Shown: positions 8,149-18,050, numbered from the stretch's first letter. The stretch is 64,000 bases of DNA from Antarcticimicrobium luteum (GCF_004358185.1 NZ_SMUV01000053.1:1-64000), one strand, 5' to 3'. A program made the numbers and translations. Notes: generated from the sequence alone by a model not told the origin.

Positions 8149-9294
8149 ATGCGAAACTCAACCCGATCCCGGGTCGATCCCTTCATTGTGATGGACGTTA
8201 TGGAGGCCGCCCGCAAGGCCGAGGAGGCTGGCCGCCACATCATCCACATGGAGGTGGGCCAGCCCAGCACCGGCGCGCCGAAGGCGGCGACAGAGGCGCT
8301 GAAGACCGCACTGGATCAGGACGCCTTGGGCTATACCGTGGCGCTGGGGCTGCCGGCGCTGCGCCAGCGGATCGCGCGGCTTTATGGCGAGTGGTACGAT
8401 GTCGATCTGAACCCGGAGCGGGTGGTGATCACGCCGGGCTCTTCCGGCGGCTTCATCCTGGCCTTTACCGCGCTGTTCGACACCGGCGACAGGGTGGGGA
8501 TCGGCGCGCCCGGATACCCGTCCTACCGGCAGATCCTGAAGGCGCTGGGGATGGTGCCGGTGGACCTGCCCACCGCGCCTGAACACCGTTATCAGCCGGT
8601 GGCGGAGGATTTCGCGGGGATGGATCTGGCCGGGCTGATGGTGGCCTCGCCGGCCAACCCGACCGGCACCATGCTGGACCGCGATGCGCTCGGCGCGCTG
8701 ATCGGGGCGGCGCAGGGGCAGGGGGCCGCGTTCATCAGCGACGAGATCTATCACGGGCTGGAATACGAGAAGAAGGCGGTGACGGCGCTGGAGATCAGCG
8801 ACGACGTCTATGTGATCAACTCCTTCTCCAAGTATTTCTCGATGACCGGCTGGCGTGTCGGCTGGCTGGTGGTGCCCGAGGATCACGTGCGGGTGCTGGA
8901 GCGGATCGCGCAGAACATGTTCATCTGCGCCCCCCATGCCAGCCAGGTGGCGGCGCTGGCGGCGATGGACTGCGACGACGAGCTGCAGGCCAATCTCGAG
9001 GTCTACCGCCGCAACCGGGCGCTGATGCTCGAGGGGCTTCCGAAAGCGGGATTCGACCGGATCGCGCCGCCGGACGGGGCGTTCTATGTCTATGCCGATG
9101 TGTCGGATCTGACCGGGGACAGCCGCGCCTTTGCCGCCGAGATCCTGGACAAGGCCGGGGTGGCGGTGACGCCGGGGCTGGATTTCGATCCCGCGCGCGG
9201 GGCGACGACGCTGCGGTTCTCCTATGCCCGTTCGACGGCGGATATCGAAGAGGGGCTGGCGCGGCTGGCGCGGTTCATGACAGAGCGCGGCTAG
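8149..9294 (+). CDS. pyridoxal-phosphate-dependent aminotransferase, class I/II
   Basis: A cytosolic fold-type I aminotransferase of 381 residues. The cofactor lysine is in SFSKYFSMTGWRVGW near residue 228; the conserved ANPTG motif, the DEIY motif that binds the pyridine nitrogen, and the substrate-carboxylate arginine in LRFSYARS near the C-terminus are all visible. The start at 8149 follows GGGAG at a good distance; a longer reading from an ATG at 8125 would overlap the divergent protease start. The amino acid used cannot be deduced from the sequence. Confidence 0.9.
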   Translation: MRNSTRSRVDPFIVMDVMEAARKAEEAGRHIIHMEVGQPSTGAPKAATEALKTALDQDALGYTVALGLPALRQRIARLYGEWYDVDLNPERVVITPGSSGGFILAFTALFDTGDRVGIGAPGYPSYRQILKALGMVPVDLPTAPEHRYQPVAEDFAGMDLAGLMVASPANPTGTMLDRDALGALIGAAQGQGAAFISDEIYHGLEYEKKAVTALEISDDVYVINSFSKYFSMTGWRVGWLVVPEDHVRVLERIAQNMFICAPHASQVAALAAMDCDDELQANLEVYRRNRALMLEGLPKAGFDRIAPPDGAFYVYADVSDLTGDSRAFAAEILDKAGVAVTPGLDFDPARGATTLRFSYARSTADIEEGLARLARFMTERG

Positions 9295-9403
9295 GGCGAG
9301 AGCCGCGCATCCTGTTTCCCCGCCCGCCCCCGGTTCGATCAGAGGCCGGCATGGCGGGGCGGGCGCCCCGATCCTTGCCTGTCATGCCTTCGGAAATCCG
9401 ACA

Positions 9404-9432
9404 TTTCCAAGCCCGGTCCGCTGGGCTATCCT
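9404..9432 (+). promoter_or_regulatory. candidate sigma-70-type promoter of the amidase gene
   Basis: TTTCCA and TATCCT are separated by 17 bp, about 50 bp before the GTG start. A GGAAAT/ATTTCC inverted repeat (about 9392-9408) overlaps the -35 element. The match is only fair. Confidence 0.35.
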
Positions 9433-9482
9433 GCGCGCAAGCGGCCCGGGACGAGGCCGCGGGACCGAGAGGATGGCGGGCG

Positions 9483-10712
9483 GTGCGTGTGATTGGCAGG
9501 GTTTTGACGATTTTGGCCGCGATGTGGTGCCTGGCGGGGACGGCGTCCGCGCAGGAGTTTTCCGGGCGCGCGCGCATCGACGTGGGCCAGAGCCGGATCA
9601 CCGAGGCAGGCCGCCGCGATGTCTTCGTCGATCTGCATCTCAGCCAGGGGGTGCCCTACCGGCTGTTCACGCTCGACGCACCGCCGCGGCTGGTGCTGGA
9701 TTTCCAGGAGGTGGACTGGAGCGGGCTGAGGTCCGGCGATTTCCTGCGGACCGACCGCATCCGGCAGGTGCAGTTCGGCGCCTATGTGCCGGGCTGGTCG
9801 CGCATGGTGCTGGAACTGGCCGCTCCGATGGCGGTGGCGCGTGCGGGGCTGGAGATCGACCCGGAGACCTCGGCGGCGCATCTGTCGCTGCACCTCAGGC
9901 CGGTGTCGGCCGAGGCCTTTGCGGCGGCGGCCGGCCCGCCCTATGATCCGCGCTGGGATCTGCCCGAGCCGGCGCCCCTGCCGGACCCGGCGGTCCGGGA
10001 TCCGGACGCGCCGCTGGTGGTGGCGATCGATCCCGGTCATGGCGGCATCGATCCGGGGGCCGAGGTGGGCAGCGCCACCGAAAAGGATCTGATGCTGACG
10101 CTGGCGCGCGAGCTGCGCGAGGTGTTGCTGCGCTCGGGCGGGTTCGAGGTGGTGATGACCCGCGACGACGACCGCTTTGTGTCGCTGGAGCGGCGGGTGG
10201 CGCTGGCGCATCTGGCCGGCGCCGAGGTGTTCCTGTCGCTGCATGCGGATTCGCTGTCCGAGGGGCTCGCCCATGGCGCCACGGTCTATGTGCTGGCCAG
10301 GGATGCCTCGGACACCGCCAGCGCGCTGCTGGCCGAACGGCATGACCGGGCCAACCTGTTGTCGGGCGTGGATCTGAGCGCGGCGGACGACCAGGTGACC
10401 GACATCATGCTCGACCTCGCCCGGCAGGAGACCCGGCCGCGCACCGAGGCGCTGGCCAGCGCGCTGATCTCGGGGATGACCAACATGGGCGGGCCGATGA
10501 ACCGGCGGCCGAAACGCTCGGCGGCGTTCTCGGTGCTCAAGGCGGCCGACATCCCCTCGGTTCTGATCGAGGTCGGGTTTCTGTCCAGTCCGCGCGATCT
10601 GCGCAATCTGGAGAATCCGGTCTGGCGCGCCGGTATCGCCAGCGGCATCCGCAACGGGCTGCAGAACTGGCGCAAGACGGACCGGGCGCGGCGTCCGCTG
10701 GTGCGGCAATAG
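9483..10712 (+). CDS. N-acetylmuramoyl-L-alanine amidase with AMIN domain (AmiC-like)
   Basis: A periplasmic zinc amidase that cuts the bond between MurNAc and the stem peptide, normally during daughter-cell separation. From the GTG at 9483 the product is 409 residues: a signal peptide ending in GTASA, an AMIN domain over about residues 25-130 that targets septal peptidoglycan, then an Amidase_3 domain. Zinc and catalytic residues are visible in IDPGHGGIDPGAE, ATEKDLML, SLHADS and the final VLIEVGFLSS. The GTG start is chosen because GAGAGG lies about ten bases upstream and it places the signal peptide at the very N-terminus; a GTG at 9489 is nearly as good, and the longer reading from 9351 would add 44 unlikely residues. 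PBP1A follows downstream, so cell-wall functions cluster here. Confidence 0.9.
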   Translation: MRVIGRVLTILAAMWCLAGTASAQEFSGRARIDVGQSRITEAGRRDVFVDLHLSQGVPYRLFTLDAPPRLVLDFQEVDWSGLRSGDFLRTDRIRQVQFGAYVPGWSRMVLELAAPMAVARAGLEIDPETSAAHLSLHLRPVSAEAFAAAAGPPYDPRWDLPEPAPLPDPAVRDPDAPLVVAIDPGHGGIDPGAEVGSATEKDLMLTLARELREVLLRSGGFEVVMTRDDDRFVSLERRVALAHLAGAEVFLSLHADSLSEGLAHGATVYVLARDASDTASALLAERHDRANLLSGVDLSAADDQVTDIMLDLARQETRPRTEALASALISGMTNMGGPMNRRPKRSAAFSVLKAADIPSVLIEVGFLSSPRDLRNLENPVWRAGIASGIRNGLQNWRKTDRARRPLVRQ

Positions 10713-10721
10713 GGGGCGGGA

Positions 10722-11348
10722 ATGGAACGGTTGCGGGTCGTCAATCTGGGTCTGCCGAAATCGGGCACCACGACGCTGGGCCTGGCGCTGGGACATGCCG
10801 GGCTCAGGGTGGCGGACTGGCGAATCCGCAAGGGCCAGACGCAGAACCGGGACATTCTGTTCGGCTTTGTCGGCGATCATATCTACAAGGGCTATTATCA
10901 GACCGGCGATCCGCTGGCGCTGCTGGATGAATTCGACGCGGTGACCGAGATGAGCGTGGCCTCAAAGGGGCTGTCGCTGTGGCCGCAGACCGACTGGGGG
11001 CTGCTCGACGCGATCCGGCGGCATCATCCGGGGGTGAAATTCCTGCTGAGCCACCGGGAGCCGGAGGCGCTGGTCAAATCCATGCTAGGCTGGTCCAACC
11101 TGGGCAAATCGCGGCTGCCGCAGCAGAACGTGCCGGGCCTGCCGTCGGGATACGGGAAGACGCCGGAGGAGTTGCTGCGCTGGATCGAGGGGCATTATGC
11201 CTTTTGCCGCAGGGTGTTCGCGGGCGATCCCGGTTTTCTGGAATACGATCTGGCCGATCCGGACGCGCCGCAGCGGATCGGCGCCTTTCTGGGGCTGGAG
11301 CTGCCCTGGTGGGGCCGTGCGAACGAGAAGGGCTCTGCCGAGGGGTAG
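10722..11348 (+). CDS. sulfotransferase family protein, small
   Basis: A 208-residue protein with the PAPS 5'-phosphosulfate loop near its N-terminus, GLPKSGTTTLGLAL (residues about 8-21). A second family element, LLSHREPEALVKSML, lies near residue 108, where the 3'-phosphate site of sulfotransferases is found. No signal peptide is seen. Such short bacterial members are often annotated only as sulfotransferases of unknown substrate. It starts nine bases after the amidase stop and is probably cotranscribed with it. Whether it sulfates a lipid, sugar or small metabolite is open. Confidence 0.8.
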   Translation: MERLRVVNLGLPKSGTTTLGLALGHAGLRVADWRIRKGQTQNRDILFGFVGDHIYKGYYQTGDPLALLDEFDAVTEMSVASKGLSLWPQTDWGLLDAIRRHHPGVKFLLSHREPEALVKSMLGWSNLGKSRLPQQNVPGLPSGYGKTPEELLRWIEGHYAFCRRVFAGDPGFLEYDLADPDAPQRIGAFLGLELPWWGRANEKGSAEG

Positions 11349-11462
11349 GTGGGGCAGGCGGGCTGTCGGCCCGCTGTGCTTGACCCTGTCGCTTTGATGC
11401 CCGATAGCGGGCGCGTGTGCGGCGCCTGGCGCCGGACCGGCATCAATCTGCCGGTATCCGTT

Positions 11463-11491
11463 TTGACCCGCGCGCCCTGTCTCCCTATATA
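11463..11491 (+). promoter_or_regulatory. promoter of the PBP1A gene
   Basis: TTGACC (11463-11468) and TATATA (11486-11491) are separated by exactly 17 bp. The predicted transcript would start near 11498, giving a 5' leader of about 20 nt before the GTG at 11520. This is the best sigma-70-type promoter in the window. Confidence 0.65.
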
Positions 11492-11519
11492 AGGGGACCG
11501 CGCGAGAAAAGGCTTTGCA

Positions 11520-14072
11520 GTGCTTCGGTTCATCTTCTCTTTCTTCGGGGCGATCTTCAGCCTGATCACGCTGGGCATCTTCATGGTGGCCCTGTCCATC
11601 GGCGGCGTGTTCTGGATGTATGCGCGCGACCTGCCCAGCCATGAGGCGCTGGCGCAGTACCGCCCGCCAACCATCAGCCGGATCTATTCCGGTGAGGGGC
11701 AGCTGATCGACGAATTCGCTCAGGAGCGTCGGCTTTTCACCCCCTCGGACGAGATCCCCGAACTGATCAAGCAGGCCTTTATCTCGGCCGAGGACAAGAA
11801 CTTCTATCAGCACAAGGGTTATGACCTACGCGGCATCGCGGCGGCGGCGATCGAGGCGATTCGCTCGCGGGGGCAGAACGTGCGCGGCGCCTCGACCATC
11901 ACCCAGCAGGTGATGAAGAACTTTCTGCTGTCCGGCGACCGCAAGATCGAGCGCAAGATCAAGGAAATCATCCTGGCCGCGCGGCTGGAGCAGACGCTGG
12001 ACAAGGAGCGGATCCTCGAACTCTATCTCAACGAGATTTTCCTGGGCCAGAACTCCTATGGCGTGACGGCGGCGGCGCAGACCTATTTCAACAAGACGCT
12101 GTCGGACCTGACGCCGCATGAGGCGGCCTTCCTTGCCTCGATGCCCAAGGCGCCCTCGGATTTCCATCCGGTGCGCAACAAGACGCGGCTGCGCCAGCGC
12201 CGCGACTATGTGCTGCGCGAGATGAAAGAGAACGGCTATATCACCCAGGCGGTGTACGAGCATGAGGTGGCGCTGCCGCTGCGCTCGGTGCAGAACGGCG
12301 ATTTCGAGGGCTTCCGCACCGCGCTGCCGCCGCGCGACTATTTCACCGACGAGATCCGCCGCCAGCTGACCGAGGATTTCGGCGAGGGAGAGTTCTTTAC
12401 CGGCGGTTTCACCGTGCGCGCCACCGTCGACCGCGAAATGCAGGTCGAGGCGGCAAGGTCGCTGCGCGAGGAACTGGAGAAATACGACCGGGGACGCGGC
12501 GTGTGGCATGGCGCGATCGCAACGATTCCGGCCGACAAGCTGACCAGCGAGGAGAGCTGGCGCGCCGCGCTGGCCGAGATCGAGGTGCCGCGCGATGTGG
12601 TGCTGCCCGACCAGTGGTATCCGGCGGTGGTGCTGGAGGTCGGCAAGACCGACGCCCGCATCGGCATCGAGGGCGTGGACGAGGACGAAGACGGGCACTG
12701 GATTCCGGCCAAGGACGTGCAATGGGCGCGCAAGAAGCTGGAGAGCGGCAAGCTGAGCGGCAAGGCAAAGACGGCCGGCGATCTGCTGGCGGTTGGCGAC
12801 GTGGTGCTGGTGCGCCGGATGACCGCCGACAAGGACGGCGCCTTTCTCCGCTGGAGCCTGCGGCAGGTGCCCGAGGTGCAGGGCGGTTTCATGGCGATGG
12901 ACGTCAACACCGGCCGTGTGATCGCCATGCAGGGCGGCTTTTCCTATCAGGATTCGGTGTTCAACCGGGCCACCCAGGCGATGCGCCAGCCCGGCTCGTC
13001 GTTCAAACCCTTTGTCTATGCGGCGGCGCTCGACAGCGGCTATTCGCCCGCCACCATCGTGGTCGACGCGCCGATCGAGATCGATACGCCGCAGGGGCTG
13101 TGGCGGCCGCGCAATTCCTCGAACAAGTTCTACGGGCCGACGCCGCTGCGCACCGGGATCGAGATGAGCCGGAACCTGATGACCATCCGTCTGGCGCAGG
13201 AGGTCGGCATGCCGGTCGTGGCCAGCTATGCCGAACGCTTTGGCGTCTACGACGAGATGGGCCCCTACCTGGCCAACTCGCTGGGCTCGGAGGAGACCAC
13301 GCTGTACCGGATGGTTGCGGCCTATGCGATGTTCGCCAACGGTGGCGAGCGGGTCGAGCCGACGTTGGTCGACCGCATTCAGGACCGGTTCGGCAAGACC
13401 ATCTATCGTCACGACCGCCGCGCCTGCGCCGATTGCGACGTGGCCGATCTGCCGCCCGGACAGCCGCCGCGCATCGTCTCGAACCGGCGCCGGGTGATGG
13501 ATGCGATCACCGCTTATCAGCTCACCTCGATGATGCGCGGCGTGGTCGAGCGCGGCACCGCCAGCGGCGCGGTCAACCTGCCGGTGCCCACCGCCGGCAA
13601 GACCGGCACCACCAACGAGGCGCGCGATGTCTGGTTCATCGGCTTTACCAGCAATATCGTCGCCGGCTGCTACATTGGTTACGACCGGCCGCGGCCGCTG
13701 GGGCGGGGGGCCTATGGCGCCTCGATGTGCGGCCCGGTGTTCCAGTCGTTCATGGAAAAGGCGGTCAAGAAATACGGTGGCGGTCCGTTCGAGGTGCCGC
13801 CGGGCGGCCACTTCATCAAGATCGACCGCTATACCGGTGCCCGGCTGCCCGATGATGCCAGCGGGCAATATGTGGCGGCCGAATATTTCCGCGACGGCGA
13901 AGAGCCGATCTTTGGGCTGACCTATGACGGCGGTTTTGCCATGGGCTCGAACCTGCCGCTGTTCGAGGAGGTGACCGGGGGCGGACGTCAGGTGATCACC
14001 TCGTCCGGTGGCACCGCGACGGTCGGGCCCAAGGCGAATTTCGGCACGGTAACCTCGGGCGGGCTCTACTGA
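11520..14072 (+). CDS. mrcA: penicillin-binding protein 1A, bifunctional glycosyltransferase/transpeptidase
   Basis: A class A PBP of 850 residues that polymerises and cross-links peptidoglycan at the inner membrane. Order: one N-terminal membrane helix (residues about 8-38); a GT51 glycosyltransferase domain with the catalytic glutamate in SAEDKNFYQHKG and the STITQQVMKN motif; an inserted OB-like domain; and the transpeptidase domain with the active serine in GSSFKPF near residue 492, the SRN motif near 550 and KTGTTN near 693. Translation starts at a GTG behind an AAAGG site. The preceding 170 bp holds a GCGGGC/GCCCGC hairpin after the sulfotransferase gene and a clear promoter. prfB follows with its own promoter. 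Confidence 0.95.
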   Translation: MLRFIFSFFGAIFSLITLGIFMVALSIGGVFWMYARDLPSHEALAQYRPPTISRIYSGEGQLIDEFAQERRLFTPSDEIPELIKQAFISAEDKNFYQHKGYDLRGIAAAAIEAIRSRGQNVRGASTITQQVMKNFLLSGDRKIERKIKEIILAARLEQTLDKERILELYLNEIFLGQNSYGVTAAAQTYFNKTLSDLTPHEAAFLASMPKAPSDFHPVRNKTRLRQRRDYVLREMKENGYITQAVYEHEVALPLRSVQNGDFEGFRTALPPRDYFTDEIRRQLTEDFGEGEFFTGGFTVRATVDREMQVEAARSLREELEKYDRGRGVWHGAIATIPADKLTSEESWRAALAEIEVPRDVVLPDQWYPAVVLEVGKTDARIGIEGVDEDEDGHWIPAKDVQWARKKLESGKLSGKAKTAGDLLAVGDVVLVRRMTADKDGAFLRWSLRQVPEVQGGFMAMDVNTGRVIAMQGGFSYQDSVFNRATQAMRQPGSSFKPFVYAAALDSGYSPATIVVDAPIEIDTPQGLWRPRNSSNKFYGPTPLRTGIEMSRNLMTIRLAQEVGMPVVASYAERFGVYDEMGPYLANSLGSEETTLYRMVAAYAMFANGGERVEPTLVDRIQDRFGKTIYRHDRRACADCDVADLPPGQPPRIVSNRRRVMDAITAYQLTSMMRGVVERGTASGAVNLPVPTAGKTGTTNEARDVWFIGFTSNIVAGCYIGYDRPRPLGRGAYGASMCGPVFQSFMEKAVKKYGGGPFEVPPGGHFIKIDRYTGARLPDDASGQYVAAEYFRDGEEPIFGLTYDGGFAMGSNLPLFEEVTGGGRQVITSSGGTATVGPKANFGTVTSGGLY

Positions 14073-14187
14073 GGCCCGGCGATTTGGCGCTCCCGTCCCT
14101 GGACCTCGCAGCGGGTCCGGGGGCATAGCCGGACCGCGCCGAGGGGCTGGCGCCCTGCGGCGACCGCGGGTTTTCGCCTGCGCCACC

Positions 14188-14216
14188 TTGCCCGCCCTTC
14201 GGGGCTGGTCTATCAC
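14188..14216 (+). promoter_or_regulatory. candidate promoter of prfB
   Basis: TTGCCC and TATCAC are separated by 17 bp, ending 35 bp before the prfB ATG. It lies in the 179-bp gap after the PBP1A gene. Confidence 0.45.
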
Positions 14217-14251
14217 GCTCACTCAATTCACGCAGTATCGCAGGATCCCCC

Positions 14252-15376
14252 ATGCGCGCCGAGACGCAGAACACCGTTGCCGAGATCGAGAAATCGCTGG
14301 ACCTGTTGGCCCAGCGGATGAACCATGAGACCGCGCAGCACCGGCTGGAGGAGTTCAACGCAAGGGTCGAGGACCCCAACCTGTGGAACGACCCGGAGGC
14401 GGCGCAGAAGCTGATGCGCGAGCGGCAGATGCTGGTCGACGCGCTGGAGACCTATGACACCATCAAGCGCGATCTGAACGACAATGTCGAGCTGATCGAA
14501 CTGGGAGAGATGGAAGAGGACGAAGAGGTCGTCGCGGAGGCGGAGGCGGCGCTGAAGACACTGCGGGACATGGCCGCGAAAAAAGAGCTTGAGGCGCTGC
14601 TGGACGGCGAGGCCGACGGCAACGACACCTTCCTTGAAATCAACGCCGGGGCCGGCGGCACCGAGGCCTGCGACTGGGCGCAGATGCTGCAGCGGATGTA
14701 TGTGCGCTGGGCCGAAAAGCGCGGCTACAAGGTCGAGATGCAATCGGAGGAGGGGGGCGCCGAGGCCGGTATCAAATCCTGCGCCTACAAGATCTCGGGG
14801 CCCAATGCCTATGGCTGGCTGAAATCGGAAAGCGGCGTGCACCGGCTGGTGCGCATCTCGCCCTTCGGCAAGGGGACGCGCGAGACCTCGTTTGCCAGTG
14901 TCTGGGTTTATCCGGTGGTCGACGACAATATCGAGATCGAGGTGAACCCGGCGGATATCCGCATCGATACCTACCGCTCTTCGGGCGCGGGCGGCCAGCA
15001 CGTGAACACCACGGACTCCGCCGTGCGGATCACCCACCATCCGACCGGGATCGTGGTGACCAGTTCCGAGAAATCGCAGCACCAGAACCGCGACATCGCC
15101 ATGAAGGCGCTGAAATCGCGGCTCTATCAGCTTGAACTCGACAAGCGGAACGCCGCCATCAGCGAGGCGCATGAAAGCAAGGGCAGCGCCGGCTGGGGCA
15201 ACCAGATCCGGTCTTACGTCCTGCAGCCCTATCAGATGGTCAAGGATTTGCGCACCGATTACGAGACCTCGGACACCAAGGGGGTGCTGGACGGCGATCT
15301 TGACGGGTTCATGGCCGCCACACTGGCGATGAACGCCGCCGGCAAGAGCCGCGCCGAGGCGCAGAACGGCGGCTGA
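14252..15376 (+). CDS. prfB: peptide chain release factor 2
   Basis: Releases the finished peptide at UGA and UAA codons. The 374-residue product has the peptidyl-transferase-centre motif GGQ at residues 247-249 (in SGAGGQHVNTTDS) and the RF2-specific stop-codon recognition tripeptide SPF in LVRISPFGKG. In enterobacteria prfB carries an in-frame UGA and a programmed +1 frameshift near codon 25; here the reading frame runs straight through that region, so RF2 levels are not autoregulated that way. The ATG follows an AGGA site. Confidence 0.96.
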   Translation: MRAETQNTVAEIEKSLDLLAQRMNHETAQHRLEEFNARVEDPNLWNDPEAAQKLMRERQMLVDALETYDTIKRDLNDNVELIELGEMEEDEEVVAEAEAALKTLRDMAAKKELEALLDGEADGNDTFLEINAGAGGTEACDWAQMLQRMYVRWAEKRGYKVEMQSEEGGAEAGIKSCAYKISGPNAYGWLKSESGVHRLVRISPFGKGTRETSFASVWVYPVVDDNIEIEVNPADIRIDTYRSSGAGGQHVNTTDSAVRITHHPTGIVVTSSEKSQHQNRDIAMKALKSRLYQLELDKRNAAISEAHESKGSAGWGNQIRSYVLQPYQMVKDLRTDYETSDTKGVLDGDLDGFMAATLAMNAAGKSRAEAQNGG

Positions 15377-15514
15377 TCGCGCCCTGATCGGAGGCTGACG
15401 GGGTGCCGCCGGGCAAAGACGCGGCGGCGGCCAAACATTCATACAACTATATCTTTGCTTGATCCGGAGCAGGGGCTAGGCTGGGCGCAAACCCATCCAT
15501 GATACAGGCCCCTC

Positions 15515-16921
15515 ATGACCCTGACCCGACAAAGCGCCAGCCGGATTCTGGCCGATCTCGCCGCCAAACGCCTTACCGCCGAAGAGCTGATGCACGCCAC
15601 GCTGGCGCGCATCAGCGAGGTCAATCCAAAGGTCAACGCCATCGTCGCGCTGCAGGACGAGGATGCGCTGATGCAGGCCGCGCGCGCCGCCGATGCGGAT
15701 CCGCGCCGCGGGCCGCTGCACGGGCTGCCGATCGCGGTCAAGGATCTTGCCGATGTGGCCGGCATCCCCTCGACCAAGGGCTCGCCGCTGCTGGCCGATT
15801 TTGTCCCCAAGAGCGACGAGTTGATGGCGGCGCGGATGCGCGCGGCCGGCGCGATCTTTATCGGCAAGACCAACGTGCCGGAGTTCGGGCTGGGCTCGCA
15901 TACCTTCAACCCGGTCTATGGTGCCACGATGAACCCCTATGATCCGGCGCGCACCTGCGGCGGCTCCTCGGGCGGGGCGGCGGTGGCGTTGGCCACCGGG
16001 ATGCTGGCGCTGGCGGACGGGTCGGACATGATGGGCAGCCTGCGCAACCCGGCGGCCTGGAACAACGTCTACGGTTTTCGGCCCAGCTGGGGGCTGGTGC
16101 CCTCGGAGCCGGTCGGCGACACCTTTCTGCACCAGCTGTCGACGCTGGGGCCGATGGCGCGCAGCCCGCAGGATATAGCCATTCTGCTGGACGTGATCGC
16201 CGGCCCCGATCCGCGCCAGCCGCACGGGATGCGCCACGATCCCATCGCGCCGCTTGAACCGTGCGATCCCAAGGGAATGCGCATCGGCTGGCTGGGCGAC
16301 TGGGGCGGCGCCTATCCGATGGAGGCGGGCGTACTGGAGTGTTGCGAGGGCGCGCTGCGCAGCCTGGAGGAGATCGGCTGCCACGTCGAGGCGCTGGCGC
16401 CGCCGTTCCCCGCCGAAAAGATCTGGGACAGCTGGATCACCCTGCGGTCCTGGCAGGTGGGGGCGGGCCTGGCCGAGGTGATGGCTCAGCCCGAACAGCG
16501 TGACAAGCTCAAGGACAGCGCCCGGTGGGAGGCCGAGCGCGGTCTGGCGCTGAGCGCGATGGAGGTGCATCGCGCCAGCGTCCTGCGCTCGGACTGGTTC
16601 CGGCGCGCCGCCGCGCTGTTCGAGGAGTACGACGCGCTGGTGCTGCCGGTGGCGCAGGTCTGGCCGTTCGATCTGAACATCCCCTATCCGACCGCGATCG
16701 CGGGCCATGCGATGGACACCTATCACCGCTGGATGGAGGTGGTGGTGCCGGTGAGCCTGCTGGGGTTGCCCAGCCTGGCGGCGCCGGCGGGCTTCGGCGC
16801 GCAGGGGCTGCCGACGGGGGTGCAGATCTTTGGTCCGCGCGGCAGCGATGCGAAACTTCTGGCGCTCGGGGCCGCCTATCACGAGGCGACGCTCTGGCCG
16901 CAGAAGGCGCCCGCCATGTAG
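15515..16921 (+). CDS. amidase signature family hydrolase
   Basis: A cytosolic Ser-Ser-Lys amidase of 468 residues. The catalytic lysine is in AVKDLADVAG near residue 74; the glycine/serine-rich signature is in CGGSSGGAAVALATGM near residue 148; the nucleophilic serine region reads GSDMMGSLRNPAAW near residue 170. In most relatives the turn before the nucleophile has two glycines; here the residue before the single glycine is methionine, a mild deviation. It is not accompanied by gatB or gatC, so it is unlikely to be the tRNA amidotransferase subunit. Substrate unknown. Confidence 0.88.
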   Translation: MTLTRQSASRILADLAAKRLTAEELMHATLARISEVNPKVNAIVALQDEDALMQAARAADADPRRGPLHGLPIAVKDLADVAGIPSTKGSPLLADFVPKSDELMAARMRAAGAIFIGKTNVPEFGLGSHTFNPVYGATMNPYDPARTCGGSSGGAAVALATGMLALADGSDMMGSLRNPAAWNNVYGFRPSWGLVPSEPVGDTFLHQLSTLGPMARSPQDIAILLDVIAGPDPRQPHGMRHDPIAPLEPCDPKGMRIGWLGDWGGAYPMEAGVLECCEGALRSLEEIGCHVEALAPPFPAEKIWDSWITLRSWQVGAGLAEVMAQPEQRDKLKDSARWEAERGLALSAMEVHRASVLRSDWFRRAAALFEEYDALVLPVAQVWPFDLNIPYPTAIAGHAMDTYHRWMEVVVPVSLLGLPSLAAPAGFGAQGLPTGVQIFGPRGSDAKLLALGAAYHEATLWPQKAPAM

Positions 16922-16963
16922 CGGGACATATAACAAGATCCAAAGGGAGGAGGATCGAAAGGG

Positions 16964-17764
16964 ATGGACAAGGAGTATGGGGTGCCGCCGCTGCGGCCGA
17001 TGACCGGGGCTATGCTGCGGCAGGCGCTGGCCTGTGGCTGGCGGGACATGCGGCGCGCGCCGGCCTGCGGGCTGGTGTTCGCCAGCTTTTACGTACTGGC
17101 CGGCTGGGCGATGATGGCGATCACCTGGTACACCGGCACCACCTTCTGGCTGGTGCTGGCGGCGATCGGCTTTCCGCTGATCGGGCCGTTCGCGGCGGTG
17201 GGGCTATACGAGGTGTCGCATCGGCTGGAGCATGGCGAATCCTGGCGTCTGGGCGAAATCATGGGCGTCGTGGCGCATCAGAGCCGGCGGCAGTTGCCGT
17301 CGATCTGCGCCATCATCGTGGTGGTGTTCCTGTTCTGGTTCTTTCTGGGGCACATGATCTTTGCGCTGTTCCTGGGCCTGTCGACGATGACCAATATCTC
17401 TTCCTCGCTCGAGGTGTTCCTGAGCTGGAACGGGATCGAGATGCTGGGCGTGGGCACATTGGTGGGGGCGATGTTCGCGCTGCTGCTCTACATGATCACG
17501 GTGTTGGCGCTGCCGCTGCTGCTGGACCGCGAGGTGGATTTCGTCACCGCGATGATCACCAGCTTTTCCTATGTGCAGCAGAACCCGGTGCCGATGCTGG
17601 CCTGGGGCGTCCTGGTGGCGGGGCTGACCTTTGCCGCGATGGTGCCGGCGTTCCTGGGTTTGCTGGTGGTGCTGCCGTTGCTGGGACATGCCAGCTGGCA
17701 CGTCTATCGCCAGGCGCGGATGGTGGGGGCCGAAGAGGCCGTGCCGTGCCCGGAGGTGGCTTGA
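16964..17764 (+). CDS. DUF2189 family membrane protein
   Basis: A 266-residue integral membrane protein with about six hydrophobic helices in two blocks separated by the charged stretch [18 protein letters not shown] near residue 85. The family (DUF2189) is widespread in alphaproteobacteria and has no established function; it is sometimes annotated as a cytochrome c oxidase subunit I-like protein without evidence. A GGGAGGAGG site lies shortly before the ATG. It converges with the small gene on the opposite strand. Confidence 0.8.
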   Translation: MDKEYGVPPLRPMTGAMLRQALACGWRDMRRAPACGLVFASFYVLAGWAMMAITWYTGTTFWLVLAAIGFPLIGPFAAVGLYEVSHRLEHGESWRLGEIMGVVAHQSRRQLPSICAIIVVVFLFWFFLGHMIFALFLGLSTMTNISSSLEVFLSWNGIEMLGVGTLVGAMFALLLYMITVLALPLLLDREVDFVTAMITSFSYVQQNPVPMLAWGVLVAGLTFAAMVPAFLGLLVVLPLLGHASWHVYRQARMVGAEEAVPCPEVA

Positions 17765-17834
17765 GCACAAACGCGATGTCGCCCGATTGGCGCCCAAGGC
17801 GCCGGGCGGGCAGGGGGGATCGATCGATCCGGCC

Positions 17835-18050
17835 TCATTCGTCGCTCTCCCGTCCTGCCGCGACCAGCCGGGCGCGCAGGGCGGGGGCCAGCGCGTGGCC
17901 CGCCTCCAGCGCGTAGACATAGGCATGGGTAAGGTAGAAGTAGCGGGCGTCGTCCCCGGCCCTGTCCGCGGCCTCGGTATAAAGCGCCACCAGCGCGGCG
18001 TGGTCGCCCGCCGCGTGGGCGTCGAGCAGACGGGTATCCAGATCGCTCAC
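17835..18050 (-). CDS. small hypothetical protein encoded with the Rieske oxygenase, 71 aa
   Basis: A short acidic, alanine-rich helical protein with a SEL1/TPR-like look (TRLLDAHAAGDHAALVALYT). It starts with GTG inside the end of the Rieske gene, with a four-base GTGA overlap, so it is translationally coupled to it. The longer frame from 18680 lies antisense-in-frame across the oxygenase and is rejected. It may be a helper of the oxygenase, but that rests only on coupling. Confidence 0.75.
   Translation of the reverse strand: MSDLDTRLLDAHAAGDHAALVALYTEAADRAGDDARYFYLTHAYVYALEAGHALAPALRARLVAAGRESDE

Noticed and set aside
14252-14340. Programmed frameshift in prfB
   Set aside because: The reading frame is continuous through the region where the enterobacterial in-frame UGA lies.
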